64,000 nt of DNA from Myxococcales bacterium (lineage in GTDB: Bacteria > Myxococcota_A > Polyangia > Polyangiales > Polyangiaceae). The DNA lies in contig JANYHK010000097.1 of NCBI GenBank assembly GCA_025359105.1, positions 46,556 through 110,555 of the forward strand, given 5' to 3'. The translations under genes and the position numbers were made by a program. The notes beneath the pieces were generated by a model. That model ran no database searches. It was not told the origin of the DNA and worked only from the letters and a program-made list of their open reading frames with translations. Shown here one piece after another: positions 18,489-27,834 of this stretch; position 1 is the first letter of the stretch; the number at the start of each line of letters is the position of its first letter.

Positions 18489-19545
18489 GCTTGGCGATTT
18501 TTTCGTCCTTCGACAGGTGCTGCGCGGCGGCGTAGTCGTCGTCGCCGACCCCGCCGACCAGCGGCCCCTTGCGGCCGAACAGGTACTCGACCTTCATCGC
18601 GCCCTGCTTGATCACCACGAGCGTGGCTTCGTCGCCGACGCCGCTCACCGGCAGCGCCTCGGGCCGCTTGGCGAGCGACTTCATCGCGTCCCTCGCCTGA
18701 TCCGCGTCCTGGTTGGCGATCGCGACGAGGCGAAAGCGCTTGTCGGTCTCCTTGTAGAAGCCGACGGCGGCGGCGCCAATGCCCTTCAGGCCGAGCGGCT
18801 CCTTCGCGAGAAACTCGATCGCCTGCGCGCTCACGAGGCCGTCGACCGGGAGCGCCTTGGCGGACGCCGGCTTGTCGAGCCCGCCGGGGAGCTTGGCGCC
18901 GATCTCCTTGGCGAGCACGGGCAGCACGGCGCCGCTCGACTTGGTGAGCTGCTCGGGGGACTCCTGCTCGTTGTTGTACTGGAGCTCGACGACGTACTGC
19001 CCGCGCCACACGTAGGCGCGACCGGTGCCGAGCACCGCGGCGCCTCCGGCGGCGAACGGCTTGGGGGCGGACTCCTCGGCGGGATCGCTGTCGGCGATGA
19101 CGCGCTTGGTGAACATGCCGTACGCGCCGGGGACGTCCGCGTACGACGAGAGGATGACGTCGACCGTCGCTCCCTTGCCCGCACCGTCGACGTAACGAAG
19201 CGCGACCACGCGCGCGAGCTTGTAGCGGATGTAGATCTCGCACTCGCCATCGAAGAGGGTCGTGCACACCTCCTCTTTGGGGTGCTTGGCGTTCTCGCCG
19301 TACGTCTTGGTCTCGCCGTTCGGATCGAGACAGAAGCCGCCGGCCGCGCGCGGGAAGAACCCCTCGCTCACCTTGTCCTTCACCTCGCCGCCGCCGCCGG
19401 TGCATGCGCCGGGCGTCAGGCCTGCGCTCGCAGGGGGAGGCGGCGGGGGCGGCGGCTCGTCCTTCCTCGCGGAGTCCTTTGACGGGCAGCCGGCGAGGAG
19501 CGGGAGCGCGGCCGCGAGCACGATCGACGGGAAGAAACGCAACAT
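18409..19545 (-). CDS. DUF6599-family lipoprotein
   Basis: From the ATG at 19545 the product is 378 residues. It has a lipoprotein signal (PLLAGC at about 15-20), a Pro-rich linker, and a mature region that resembles the DUF6599 family of uncharacterised envelope lipoproteins (for example YADVPGAYGMFTKR, VWRGQYVVELQYNN and KEIGAKLPGG). Two roughly 150-residue halves are visible. The family has no known activity. The C-terminus ends in a Ser/Gly/Ala tail whose coding sequence is antisense to the Lys/Pro-rich tail of the RNase HII-like gene. Upstream lies the divergent pilin operon, 203 bases away. Confidence 0.85.
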   Translation of the reverse strand: MLRFFPSIVLAAALPLLAGCPSKDSARKDEPPPPPPPPASAGLTPGACTGGGGEVKDKVSEGFFPRAAGGFCLDPNGETKTYGENAKHPKEEVCTTLFDGECEIYIRYKLARVVALRYVDGAGKGATVDVILSSYADVPGAYGMFTKRVIADSDPAEESAPKPFAAGGAAVLGTGRAYVWRGQYVVELQYNNEQESPEQLTKSSGAVLPVLAKEIGAKLPGGLDKPASAKALPVDGLVSAQAIEFLAKEPLGLKGIGAAAVGFYKETDKRFRLVAIANQDADQARDAMKSLAKRPEALPVSGVGDEATLVVIKQGAMKVEYLFGRKGPLVGGVGDDDYAAAQHLSKDEKIAKLKAWLARSGAVDGGSGGAPSSSAPSK

Positions 19546-19661
19546 GCCCACCGTGTACTCCGCGAGGAGTGACGCGTCCACCGCGGCGCCGCGTGCGCTG
19601 ACTTGCACACACGGAGGCGCCTCGCAGCTTTTTCATAGCCCCGTAATCGTTTCGAGTTTCC

Positions 19662-19692
19662 TTGGCCGTCGCCCACCGAAAATCGCTACAAT
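19662..19692 (+). promoter_or_regulatory. Candidate promoter of the minor pilin operon
   Basis: TTGGCC (19662-19667) and TACAAT (19687-19692) are separated by 19 bases, about 57 bases upstream of the first pilin start. The -10 hexamer is a good match. The -35 match is partial and the spacing is long, so this is a candidate only. Confidence 0.35.
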
Positions 19693-19748
19693 TTCCCTTC
19701 GCGGTCGCGGGCCCAGAGGGGCACGCGGCTTGCTGAAAGGTGGCCCTG

Positions 19749-20468
19749 GTGCGATCCCTTCCCCTTCGACCTGCTTCGATAAGGACCGCGCGTGCTGCTG
19801 CGCGCGGGTTCACCCTCATCGAGCTCATGATCGTCGTAATCGTCGTGTCGATCCTCGCCGCGCTCGCCACCCCGAGCATGATCCGCGCGCGCGACGACCG
19901 CCACGCTTACAACAACGCGATGCAGGTCGCCCAGATGCTGCGGGGCGCCCGGCTCCGGGCGATCGGGCGCGGCGGCGCGGTGGCGGTCTACATGACGTCG
20001 AACGGCACGACGGACCGCGGAACGTTCCAGGTCTACGAGGCGGTGACCGCCAACCCGATCCCTGGCTCGGCGCCGAGCTCGGACGCGACCAACCGGACCC
20101 CGCTCGGGAGCTGCCTCACGCCGGATTGGACGACCGACATGCCCACGGGCGCAAGGCTGCCGCTCGATGGGTTCAACTACAACTACAACCTCGACGTCGA
20201 CATCGACTTCCAGACGACGCTCAAGCTGAACTACGTGAATCGCCTCGGGACGCCCAGCAACGCCGGCGTCCCCGCGGTGTGGCTCTGCTTCACCCCGGTC
20301 GGCCGGACGTACGTCTCGGCCGCCGCGACCCCCGCGTTCAACGCCGGTGACTCGTTCATCGACCTCGACATCTGCATGTCGAGGGGCGGGGCTTGCGGCA
20401 GCGGGCTCGGCCTCCAGCGGCATGTCCTCGTCCCGCCGGCCGGCGTGGCGCGCCTCTTCTCCAGGTGA
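19749..20468 (+). CDS. fimT: FimT/GspH-like minor pilin
   Basis: A 239-residue prepilin-like protein. A basic leader ends in AARG (G20) and is followed by FTLIELMIVVIVVSILAALA, the class III signal cut by prepilin peptidase. Glu5 of the mature pilin is E25. The remainder is a Thr/Asn/Tyr-rich globular domain with four cysteines, as in GspH/FimT minor pseudopilins. It is the first of five co-directional genes that encode the minor pilin/PilY1 priming complex at the type IV pilus tip. The GTG at 19749 is chosen because AAAGG lies eight bases before it. A GTG nine bases further upstream lacks this. The stop codon overlaps the next start. Confidence 0.9.
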   Translation: MRSLPLRPASIRTARAAARGFTLIELMIVVIVVSILAALATPSMIRARDDRHAYNNAMQVAQMLRGARLRAIGRGGAVAVYMTSNGTTDRGTFQVYEAVTANPIPGSAPSSDATNRTPLGSCLTPDWTTDMPTGARLPLDGFNYNYNLDVDIDFQTTLKLNYVNRLGTPSNAGVPAVWLCFTPVGRTYVSAAATPAFNAGDSFIDLDICMSRGGACGSGLGLQRHVLVPPAGVARLFSR

Positions 20469-20480
20469 TGCCAGGTGATG
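20461..20480 (+). repeat. Perfect 10-base tandem duplication at the fimT/pilV junction
   Basis: CCAGGTGATG occurs twice in a row. The first copy contains the fimT stop (TGA) and pilV start (ATG). The second puts another ATG in a different frame that meets a stop two codons later. Confidence 0.85.
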
Positions 20481-21181
20481 AATTGAGCCCTACCCTCACG
20501 CGCCCCGTCCCCTCCTCGCCTTCGGCCGCGTCACGCGCGGCACGCCGGCGATGGCGTGCGCGCGGCTACACGGCGATCGAGGTCCTCATGGCCATGACGG
20601 CCTTCGCTGTCGGCGCCGCGGGCGTCATCGCGATGCAGCGCGCGTCGATCCAGGGGAACGCCGACGCACGCAAGCTCGACACCGCGAACTCGATCGCCCG
20701 CGACTGGCTGGAACGGCTGCGGCGCGACGCGACGATGTGGACCCAGCCAGGGGACCTCTCCAAGACGAACTTCATCAAGCAGACGGGCACCCTGTACGGT
20801 AAATGGGCCATGCCGATCTCCATGTGCCCAGCGGCCACGACCGGGACCAAGTCCAACGCAGACGGCCTCTGCCCGGCGTTCGACATCTTCGGGCGCGACC
20901 TCGCCCAGGACCACTTCGCCGACGCGTCGTTCTGCGTGAACGTCTGGCTCGACAGCGCGACGACCGACGGCGGCGCGGCGGATCTGGTTCGCGCCGAGGT
21001 GCGCGTGTACTGGCCGCGGCAGCTCGCGACGTCGGCGCTGCCCCACACGGGCGCGAGCGGCTTCTGTGACTCCGCGGCGATCGCGGCGGCGGATGGCCCG
21101 GATGGCCCACTGCCGGGCGGGGGCACCGCCGTCTACCACTTCGTCTACGCGTCCACGATGATCCGGATGACGCCCCTCTGA
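20468..21181 (+). CDS. pilV: PilV-like minor pilin
   Basis: A 237-residue prepilin. A long basic leader ends in RARG (G33), followed by YTAIEVLMAMTAFAVGAAGV. Tyr replaces the usual Phe at +1, and Glu5 (E38) is kept. The sequence IAMQRASIQGNADARKLDTA is typical of PilV helices. The globular part has five to six cysteines. The start is the ATG at 20468, which overlaps the fimT stop by one base. AGG lies three bases upstream, so translational coupling is likely. With the neighbouring pilins it should form the pilus-tip priming complex. The mature-position-1 substitution is tolerated by prepilin peptidase in known pilins. Confidence 0.88.
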   Translation: MPGDELSPTLTRPVPSSPSAASRAARRRWRARGYTAIEVLMAMTAFAVGAAGVIAMQRASIQGNADARKLDTANSIARDWLERLRRDATMWTQPGDLSKTNFIKQTGTLYGKWAMPISMCPAATTGTKSNADGLCPAFDIFGRDLAQDHFADASFCVNVWLDSATTDGGAADLVRAEVRVYWPRQLATSALPHTGASGFCDSAAIAAADGPDGPLPGGGTAVYHFVYASTMIRMTPL

Positions 21182-21183
21182 CC

Positions 21184-22629
21184 ATGAACATGAACCCGCT
21201 CACCTCCCTTCCGACCGCCTCGCTGCTCGCTCGAGCCCGCTCACGGGCGCGGGCGCGAGCTCGTGCGCGCGCGTCCGGCTTCACGCTGATCGAGCTCATC
21301 GTGGCTCTGGTCGCAGGGTTGCTCGTCGGCATGGCCGTCGTCGGCCTCTCCAAGGAAGCGACGAACACGTTCCACGAGGACATGCGGGCCGCGCAGGCGC
21401 AGTTCTCGGTGCGGACGGCGATCGATCGGCTGCGTTCCGACCTCTCGCGCGCGGGCTTCATGGGGACGCCGAACATCTGGGGTGACCCGCGGCTGGTGAC
21501 CCCCGACTACGTGACCAAGGGTCTCGGCGCGGGGACGTGCCCCCTCAACATCAAGCGGCTGTCGGGCCTGCGCTTGTTCGTCGGCGGCTCGGTCCAGAAG
21601 GCGAACATCACCGGCTTCCCGGTGCCGACCGTGCCTGGCACCGACGAGAGCAACCCCTACTCGGCCAACAACAACCTGACCCCCGACGCCATCGACATCA
21701 GCGGCAACATGAACACGGTGGACGCCTACACCGTGCAGACGACGACAGCGTCGACCTGCGGCGCGATCAAGCTGCTCCTCGCCGTCGAGAACCCGCCCGC
21801 CTACCGCCTCCTGCGGACGTCGGATGCCGGGACCGACGCCGTCGACACCATCAAGCGCTCGTTCATCCCGGTCACCGGCCAGAACTTCGTCGTTCGGCTG
21901 CAGGACTCGTCGGGGCACGTGCAGTACCTCGAGTCGTGCGACGCGGGCGTCACCGGGGGGGTACCGTTCGTCGACATCACGAGCAACGTACCGCTCCTCA
22001 CGACCGGCTCCGGGACGGGGACCGGCAAGTCGACGGCCGGCGGCGAGTCCGGCTTCTTCAGCGGCTCGCAGCTGAACCCGGTCCTCACCGTCCGCTACAA
22101 GCTGGCACCGCCGGTCGCTGCGTACGCCGACCTCGTGACGTCGGTTCTGTCGGACGGCGGAGCCGACTCGCGCTCCGACCTCTACCGCTTCTACATCAAC
22201 TCGGCGGGCGTCGAAGTGGGCACTCCCGAGCTGGTCGCGGAGTACGCCGTCGACTTGAAGTTCGCCTTCACGGTCGACGACACGGCGTCGAACGCGCCGA
22301 ACCCCCCGCTGCTCGCCCGCACCCAGGTCACCTACGCGTTCGACGACTCGTCGAGCAACAACGCGAACTACGGGAGCAACGCGGGTCTGGCCGCGGCGCG
22401 CGTAGGCCCCCAGCGCATCCGCTCGGTGCGCGTGCGCCTCGCGACGCGCACCGCCTTCGCCGACCGCCAGGCCCTCGTGTCGCCGCCGACGTGGACGCCG
22501 ACGGACTACACCAACCTGTTCCGCTACTGCACGACCCCCTCGGCTTCCCCGTGCGGCGGCTACGCGCGGGTCCGGACCGTCATCACGGAGGTGGCCATGA
22601 ACAACCTCGCGACGGGAGCCTACCCGTGA
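21184..22629 (+). CDS. pilW: PilW-like minor pilin
   Basis: A 481-residue prepilin with an unusual leader of alternating Arg and Ala (residues 16-30), cleavage site ASG/FTLIELIVALVAGLLVGMAV (G32, Glu5 at E37), and a large C-terminal globular domain. PilW proteins are the largest minor pilins in this type of cluster. The region around 95-110 (LSGLRLFVGG), the Cys pairs, and a C-terminal VRSVRVRLATRT followed by VAMNNLATG resemble PilW C-termini. The start ATG is two bases after the pilV stop. A role in priming pilus assembly and presenting PilY1 is inferred from the family. Confidence 0.9.
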   Translation: MNMNPLTSLPTASLLARARSRARARARARASGFTLIELIVALVAGLLVGMAVVGLSKEATNTFHEDMRAAQAQFSVRTAIDRLRSDLSRAGFMGTPNIWGDPRLVTPDYVTKGLGAGTCPLNIKRLSGLRLFVGGSVQKANITGFPVPTVPGTDESNPYSANNNLTPDAIDISGNMNTVDAYTVQTTTASTCGAIKLLLAVENPPAYRLLRTSDAGTDAVDTIKRSFIPVTGQNFVVRLQDSSGHVQYLESCDAGVTGGVPFVDITSNVPLLTTGSGTGTGKSTAGGESGFFSGSQLNPVLTVRYKLAPPVAAYADLVTSVLSDGGADSRSDLYRFYINSAGVEVGTPELVAEYAVDLKFAFTVDDTASNAPNPPLLARTQVTYAFDDSSSNNANYGSNAGLAAARVGPQRIRSVRVRLATRTAFADRQALVSPPTWTPTDYTNLFRYCTTPSASPCGGYARVRTVITEVAMNNLATGAYP

Positions 22630-23423
22630 ACCGCTGCTCGACCACCCTGTCCCCCCGGCCCACCCTGGCGCCCCTGGCGCCCCTGCCGCCGCTGCCCCCC
22701 CTGCCCCCCTGGGCCCTCGCGGCGGCCAAGCGCCACGCGCGTCGTCGCGCCCGCCAAGGCGGCGCGATCATCTTCATCGTGTCGATGACCATCGGCGTCC
22801 TGGTCTCGCTCGGCGCGTTCGCGCTCCTCAGCGCGGCGACCGAGATCAAGAGCGCCGGCTACGAGCGTCAGGCGCTCCAGACGCACTATCTTGCGGAGTT
22901 CGCGATGGTGGCGACCGCGCAGAAGATCGGGCCGGACTACGCGATGGCCGTGGAGTCGTCGATGCGGGTGCCGTCGTGCGCCGGCTGCGTCGGCGACTAC
23001 GATCCGGGCTACCCGCGCAACCACTGCACCTCGCTCGAGGCGGTGCCGTCGACGGCGAGCGCGAGCACGCGCGCCTGCAAGATCCTGCGGATCCCCGACC
23101 TCACGCAAGGCTGGGGCGGCATCACCACGGCGTTGCGCCCGTCGACCCCGACGGCCCCCGGCAGCCTCGGCGCCGTCCCGTTCGACGGCGACTTCGGCGT
23201 GGAGGTGACCGACGCGATGTTCGGCGCGCCCGTGGCCGGGATGGCCAACGTGGGCCAGCAGCAGCTCAGTATGTGCCCGGTCACGTTCACCGTCGCGACG
23301 TACGGCCAGACGAAGCCGTCGGTGGCGTACGCCGGCACCAACACGAAGCAAATCTACGGAGCCTCGAGCCTCGAGGTCGGGCGCGGCCGCCTGATCGGTG
23401 GGCCGATCCCGTGCCCGCCTTGA
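22626..23423 (+). CDS. pilX: PilX-like minor pilin
   Basis: A 265-residue protein starting at a GTG that overlaps the pilW stop by four bases (GTGA). It has a Pro-rich, then Arg-rich leader (residues 10-44) followed by QGG/AIIFIVSMTIGVLVSLGAFALLSA. The usual Glu at mature position 5 is missing, as is common in PilX proteins, whose N-terminus normally lacks it. The globular part has several cysteines (CAGCVGDYD, CTSLE, CKILR, CPVTF). It sits immediately before pilY1, the standard PilX position. The Pro-rich leader segment (PLPPLPPLPP) is longer than in pilins I know of and may affect targeting. Confidence 0.82.
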   Translation: MNRCSTTLSPRPTLAPLAPLPPLPPLPPWALAAAKRHARRRARQGGAIIFIVSMTIGVLVSLGAFALLSAATEIKSAGYERQALQTHYLAEFAMVATAQKIGPDYAMAVESSMRVPSCAGCVGDYDPGYPRNHCTSLEAVPSTASASTRACKILRIPDLTQGWGGITTALRPSTPTAPGSLGAVPFDGDFGVEVTDAMFGAPVAGMANVGQQQLSMCPVTFTVATYGQTKPSVAYAGTNTKQIYGASSLEVGRGRLIGGPIPCPP

Positions 23424-23440
23424 GTTCGTTCGTCATGCCT

Positions 23441-23446
23441 GGAGGA
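23441..23446 (+). promoter_or_regulatory. Strong ribosome-binding site of the pilY1 homologue
   Basis: GGAGGA with a seven-base spacer points to the ATG at 23454 and away from the GTG at 23448, which would overlap the site's downstream edge. Confidence 0.75.
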
Positions 23447-23453
23447 AGTGTTC

Positions 23454-26400
23454 ATGCGTAACCCGACTCGGTTCCTGCGCGTCGCCTCTGGACTCGGGAT
23501 GTGCCTGGCCGCTTCGGCCCTGGCGACCCACGCTTTCGCGGCTCCCGCAAAGACGCCGACCCCGCCGTTGCCGAACGTCATGCTCCTCATGGATACGTCC
23601 GGCTCGATGGAGCAGATGATCGACGGGACCGACCCCGAGGCGAACGCCGACGCGGCGCACTGCCTCACGGTCAACTCCGCCTGCACGCTCGACGCCGTCA
23701 CCTCCACCGGAGCTGCGACGTGCCCGAACCGCTGGGGCACGGTGATCCAGTCGATGACCGGCAACTTCCAGCAGGGCTACCGCTGTTACAAGGACGACCG
23801 CACCAGCACCATCTTCAAGAACGAGTACACCGTCAACGGTTCGCAGCCCTACGACACCGGCTACTCCGTCCCGTACCACCGGCCCGTCTTCTACGACAAC
23901 AGCAAGTACTGCACGGTCGGGCCGTGGAAGCTCCCCAACAAGGGCGGCTCCGGCACGGGCGTGGGCGCGGGCGGCTTCGGCGCGCAAAGCCAGTCGGTCA
24001 ACGAGCCGGACGAGCTCGCGAACGATTCGCTCGCCGTCTTCGAGGTGTCGAAGATCAGCGCGATGAACTCGAAGGCCGGCGGAGGCAGCTGCAACTACGC
24101 CCTCTCGACGCTTCCGCAGATGCAGGACGGGATCATCGACTCCGCGCGCGATCTGGTGCGGTTCGGCCTGATGACGTTCGACACGGACACCGATGGCGGT
24201 GCCTCCGTCCCCGCGGCGACGCCGCTCGTGTACAACTCGGCGAACTTCTTCAAGGGCCTCTTCAGCTACTACCCGCAGTGGGACGGCTCGACCTGGGACG
24301 CCCTCTCGAAGTGCCCGTTCACGACGCCGTCGGGCGGCTACGGCCCCTGCCAGGGCAACCCGGTCGCGTGCGCGAATCTGTCGGACTTCGAGGTCGGCGC
24401 TCGCAATCCGGCGGCCCCGATGTGGGAGGGGCGGATGGTGCAGTTCCCCGACCCCGCCTCGTCGCTCACCGACGTCGAGAGCACGAACGACGCCATCCAG
24501 CAGGTGCTGCTTTCGTCGCGGCCGTACGGCGCGACGCCGATCCAGGGGATGCTCTGGGACGCGCGGAACTATTTCTTCTACGACCCCAACGGCCCTGTGA
24601 AGAGCGATCCGTACACGTTCGATGGCACGAACGTCGGGTGCCGCAGCCAGTACATCATCCTCATGACGGACGGCACGCCGAACCTGGACCTGGAGCCGTC
24701 GTGCGCGGCGTCCGGCTCGCCCGCCGGCAAGTGCCCGTTCACCGTCGGAGCGAACACGGACCGCTCCGAGCAGATCGTCGCGGATCTCGCGAAGGGCGGG
24801 CCGGCGACCACCCTGCCGCAGGTGACGACGTTCGTGGTCGGCTTCGCGATGGGCAACAAGATCGGCGCGGCGGGTAACCCGTACGGCTTCCCGGTGGGCA
24901 CGACCTGCCAGGATCTCGTGACCGCGGGCACCCCGCCCGCCTTTAGCGCGACCGAGGCGGGCAAGTGCACCACGCCGGCCTCCCCGCCCGCGGCCGGCTC
25001 CGATCTCGAAGCCTGCTGCATGCTGCAGAAGATCGCGATCGCCGGCACGCCGCCGCTCACCCCCGGCGTGGGCGCGTTCTTCGTCGAGACGGGCGCCGAC
25101 CTGGGTAAGGCGTTCTCCACGATCCTGGGCGGCATCACGTCGAAGACCTCCTCCAAGACGGTGCCGTCGCTGACGCCGGTGCTCGGCTCGCTCTCCAGCA
25201 CCGTCGCCGTCGCCGCGCAGTTCCTCGCGTCGTTCGATACGACCAACCCTTCGAGCGCCAAGTCCGCGGCGTGGCCGTGGTCCGGCACCGTTCAACGCAT
25301 TCGCACGAAGTGCGCCGGCTCCCCCAAGGTCGCCACCGATCAGGCGATCGCCGACGCCGGCGGCGACGACTTCCGGAAGAACCTCGACTCGGGCGCCGGT
25401 TCGGCGCGCTATTTTCTAAGCGTCAAGGACCAGGGCACGCCCATCGATCCCACGATGACGCTGCGCCAGTACATCCCGAGCGATCTCGACGGCGCAGGCT
25501 CGAGGCAGGGGTTCGAGGTCGGGACCGACTTCGCCTCGATGGTGACCAACTTGACCCCGACGTCGATGGGGATCAACTCGGCGTGCAGCCAGTTCAGGGA
25601 CTCGACCGGCGCGTACTTCGGGGCGATCTCGCAAACCGACTGCGCGAAGGCCGTCCTCTCGTTCACCCTCGGCAAGAGCTTCACCGCGACCAGCCTGAGC
25701 GCCGCGCCCTACAACGCGTACGATTTCGACGGCCACTTCTCGCGGGCGGCGGGCAACGCGAACGGCTTCTCCGCGCTCGGCGCGATCCTCCACTCGAACC
25801 CGGTGATCGTGCCGGCGCCGTCGGCGCAGACGCGGGACGACTCGTACCGCCTCTTCGCGACGCGCAACTTCAACCGGCCGCAGATGCTGTACGTGGCCAC
25901 GATCGACGGACTACTCCACGCGTTCGACGCGACGAGCGAGCCCGGCACCACGTACACGGACACGACGACCGCGCTCGACGATCCGGCCGCCGCGACGCTG
26001 AAGAACAACGAGATGTGGGCGTTCATCCCGCCCGCGGTCATCCCGACGCTCGTGGCGAACTACCCCGGCGGCGGCTCGAACCTGCTCGACGGGGCTCCGG
26101 TGGTCAAGGACGTGGTCCTCGACCGAACGGCGGGCCAGACCACCGACTCGACGAAATGGCACACCGTCCTGCTCGCCGGGTTGGGCGGCCCGGGGCGCGG
26201 GTACTTTGCGCTCGACGTGACCGATCCGCTCGTCGCCAGCCACTGGGCGGCGAAGACCGGGGCCCTGCCGGGCTCGCCGGCAGATAGCCCGGTGCAGGCG
26301 GTCGGCGTGCCGCCCACCACCGGCTTCGGCCCGCACTTCCTCTGGCAATTGGCGAAGATCCCCACGGCCGTCGCGGGCGACGGGCAACTGTTCGGCAAGC

Positions 26401-27809
26401 ACGCGGCGACGCCGGCGCTCGCCACGCTGGCGATCAAGGACTCTTCCTCGGTCGTGCACGAGGTGGGCGTGGCGATCCTCCCGGGCGGCGTCGACGACGG
26501 ACCGTTCGGAATCTGCGATCGGCTCAGCAACACGACGACGAGCTACGTGGCCGGCGCCACGCCGGACGCGACGCCCGAGACCACCGCGTGGAAGGTGCGC
26601 AAGCGCGTGCGTCGGTGGAGCCAGGCGGGCTGCAGCGGCGGCGTGCCGGGGCGCTCGGTGACGATCGTGCGCCTCGACAACGGGCAGATCATCAAGGCCT
26701 TCGGCCGCTACTCGGCGACCGCCAGCCAGAGCGATCTCACCCAGGCGCTCAACACCAAGGGCGTCGTCATCAACACGCCGCTCGACTCGCCGATGACCGG
26801 GACGCCGGTGGTTTACCCGGCGCAGACGGGCGCCGTCGCGACGAAGTTCTTCATCGGCGACGCCGACGGCACGATCTGGAAGTTCGACGTCTCGAGCAAC
26901 GATCCCGCCAACTGGGGCGCGCAGATGTTCTTCGACACGTTCGGCCAGACCCTGTGGGCCAACGTGCCGAACCCGGGCGGCGCCAACCGTGGCACGAAGC
27001 CGGGCGCGGGCACTACTGGTCTCTCCGCGGACGACGAGTACGCGGCCGCGAGCCAGCCCATCGGGCTCCTGCCCATCACCTCGCTCGATCCGCAGGGAAA
27101 CCTGGTCCTCCACGTCGCGACCGGCGACCAGGACACCTTCGCGAGCACGGTGTTCATCCCCGGAAAGGACGACGACAAGGACGATCTCCTCGCCGCCTAC
27201 AACTTCCTCTACTCGATCACCGAGAAGATCGATTCGACGGGGTTGAACCTCCGCGCCAACGTCAACTGGTACCTTCCCTTCGTCGACGGCGAGCGCGTCA
27301 CTGGCCCCATGTCGGTGTTCGACAGCAAGCTCTTTTTCGCGACGCTCGCCCCCTCGGCGTCCTCGGCGTGCGGCGCCGGCTCCGGGCGAATCTGGGGGCT
27401 CGACTACGTGACCGTCGCGACGGGGTGCAGCGTGAACCCGCAGAACGTCGGGTGCGGAGGTACGCCGCTCATGACGCCGCTCACCGGCACGGTGCCGGTC
27501 CAGTACATCGTGCCTGGCGGCAGCGGCACCGGCCAGGATCCGGGTCTCGTCGGGCACGTGATCACCGGCGTCGCCGTCCGCGCCACGCCGCCGTGCGCCG
27601 ACACCGCCCAGGTCGACGACAGCCTGGGGGGCGGCAAGTACGGAGGCCTCGGCAACCTGCAGGCCGCGACCTACTCGCTCGTCGCGTCCGTCTCGACGAA
27701 GGCGACGGCAAAGAACGACGCGAAGCAGCTCGGCGCGAGCTTCGCCGCCGGCCTGACGACGCCCAGGCTCAACACGAGAATCGACGCATGGGCCGCGATC
27801 GTGGAGTAA
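23454..27809 (+). CDS. pilY1: PilY1-like type IV pilus tip/adhesin protein with VWA domain
   Basis: A 1451-residue exported protein. The signal peptide ends near AFA/AP (residue 29). A von Willebrand A region follows with the MIDAS motif DTSGS at 47-51 and IILMTDGTPN further on. The C-terminal half is the PilY1 propeller, for example ILHSNPVIVPAP, MLYVATIDGLLHAFD, WHTVLLAGLGGPGRGYFALD and KFFIGDADGTIWKFDV. PilY1 proteins sit at the pilus tip, help prime assembly with the minor pilins encoded just upstream, and act in adhesion or mechanosensing. Many cysteines lie in the N-terminal half. A Lys/Asp-rich stretch near residue 1240 could bind calcium but is not a clean EF loop. It ends ten bases before a small lipoprotein gene. 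Confidence 0.95.
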   Translation: MRNPTRFLRVASGLGMCLAASALATHAFAAPAKTPTPPLPNVMLLMDTSGSMEQMIDGTDPEANADAAHCLTVNSACTLDAVTSTGAATCPNRWGTVIQSMTGNFQQGYRCYKDDRTSTIFKNEYTVNGSQPYDTGYSVPYHRPVFYDNSKYCTVGPWKLPNKGGSGTGVGAGGFGAQSQSVNEPDELANDSLAVFEVSKISAMNSKAGGGSCNYALSTLPQMQDGIIDSARDLVRFGLMTFDTDTDGGASVPAATPLVYNSANFFKGLFSYYPQWDGSTWDALSKCPFTTPSGGYGPCQGNPVACANLSDFEVGARNPAAPMWEGRMVQFPDPASSLTDVESTNDAIQQVLLSSRPYGATPIQGMLWDARNYFFYDPNGPVKSDPYTFDGTNVGCRSQYIILMTDGTPNLDLEPSCAASGSPAGKCPFTVGANTDRSEQIVADLAKGGPATTLPQVTTFVVGFAMGNKIGAAGNPYGFPVGTTCQDLVTAGTPPAFSATEAGKCTTPASPPAAGSDLEACCMLQKIAIAGTPPLTPGVGAFFVETGADLGKAFSTILGGITSKTSSKTVPSLTPVLGSLSSTVAVAAQFLASFDTTNPSSAKSAAWPWSGTVQRIRTKCAGSPKVATDQAIADAGGDDFRKNLDSGAGSARYFLSVKDQGTPIDPTMTLRQYIPSDLDGAGSRQGFEVGTDFASMVTNLTPTSMGINSACSQFRDSTGAYFGAISQTDCAKAVLSFTLGKSFTATSLSAAPYNAYDFDGHFSRAAGNANGFSALGAILHSNPVIVPAPSAQTRDDSYRLFATRNFNRPQMLYVATIDGLLHAFDATSEPGTTYTDTTTALDDPAAATLKNNEMWAFIPPAVIPTLVANYPGGGSNLLDGAPVVKDVVLDRTAGQTTDSTKWHTVLLAGLGGPGRGYFALDVTDPLVASHWAAKTGALPGSPADSPVQAVGVPPTTGFGPHFLWQLAKIPTAVAGDGQLFGKHAATPALATLAIKDSSSVVHEVGVAILPGGVDDGPFGICDRLSNTTTSYVAGATPDATPETTAWKVRKRVRRWSQAGCSGGVPGRSVTIVRLDNGQIIKAFGRYSATASQSDLTQALNTKGVVINTPLDSPMTGTPVVYPAQTGAVATKFFIGDADGTIWKFDVSSNDPANWGAQMFFDTFGQTLWANVPNPGGANRGTKPGAGTTGLSADDEYAAASQPIGLLPITSLDPQGNLVLHVATGDQDTFASTVFIPGKDDDKDDLLAAYNFLYSITEKIDSTGLNLRANVNWYLPFVDGERVTGPMSVFDSKLFFATLAPSASSACGAGSGRIWGLDYVTVATGCSVNPQNVGCGGTPLMTPLTGTVPVQYIVPGGSGTGQDPGLVGHVITGVAVRATPPCADTAQVDDSLGGGKYGGLGNLQAATYSLVASVSTKATAKNDAKQLGASFAAGLTTPRLNTRIDAWAAIVE

Positions 27810-27834
27810 AGTCGGGCGCGTGCACGTGACTGCG

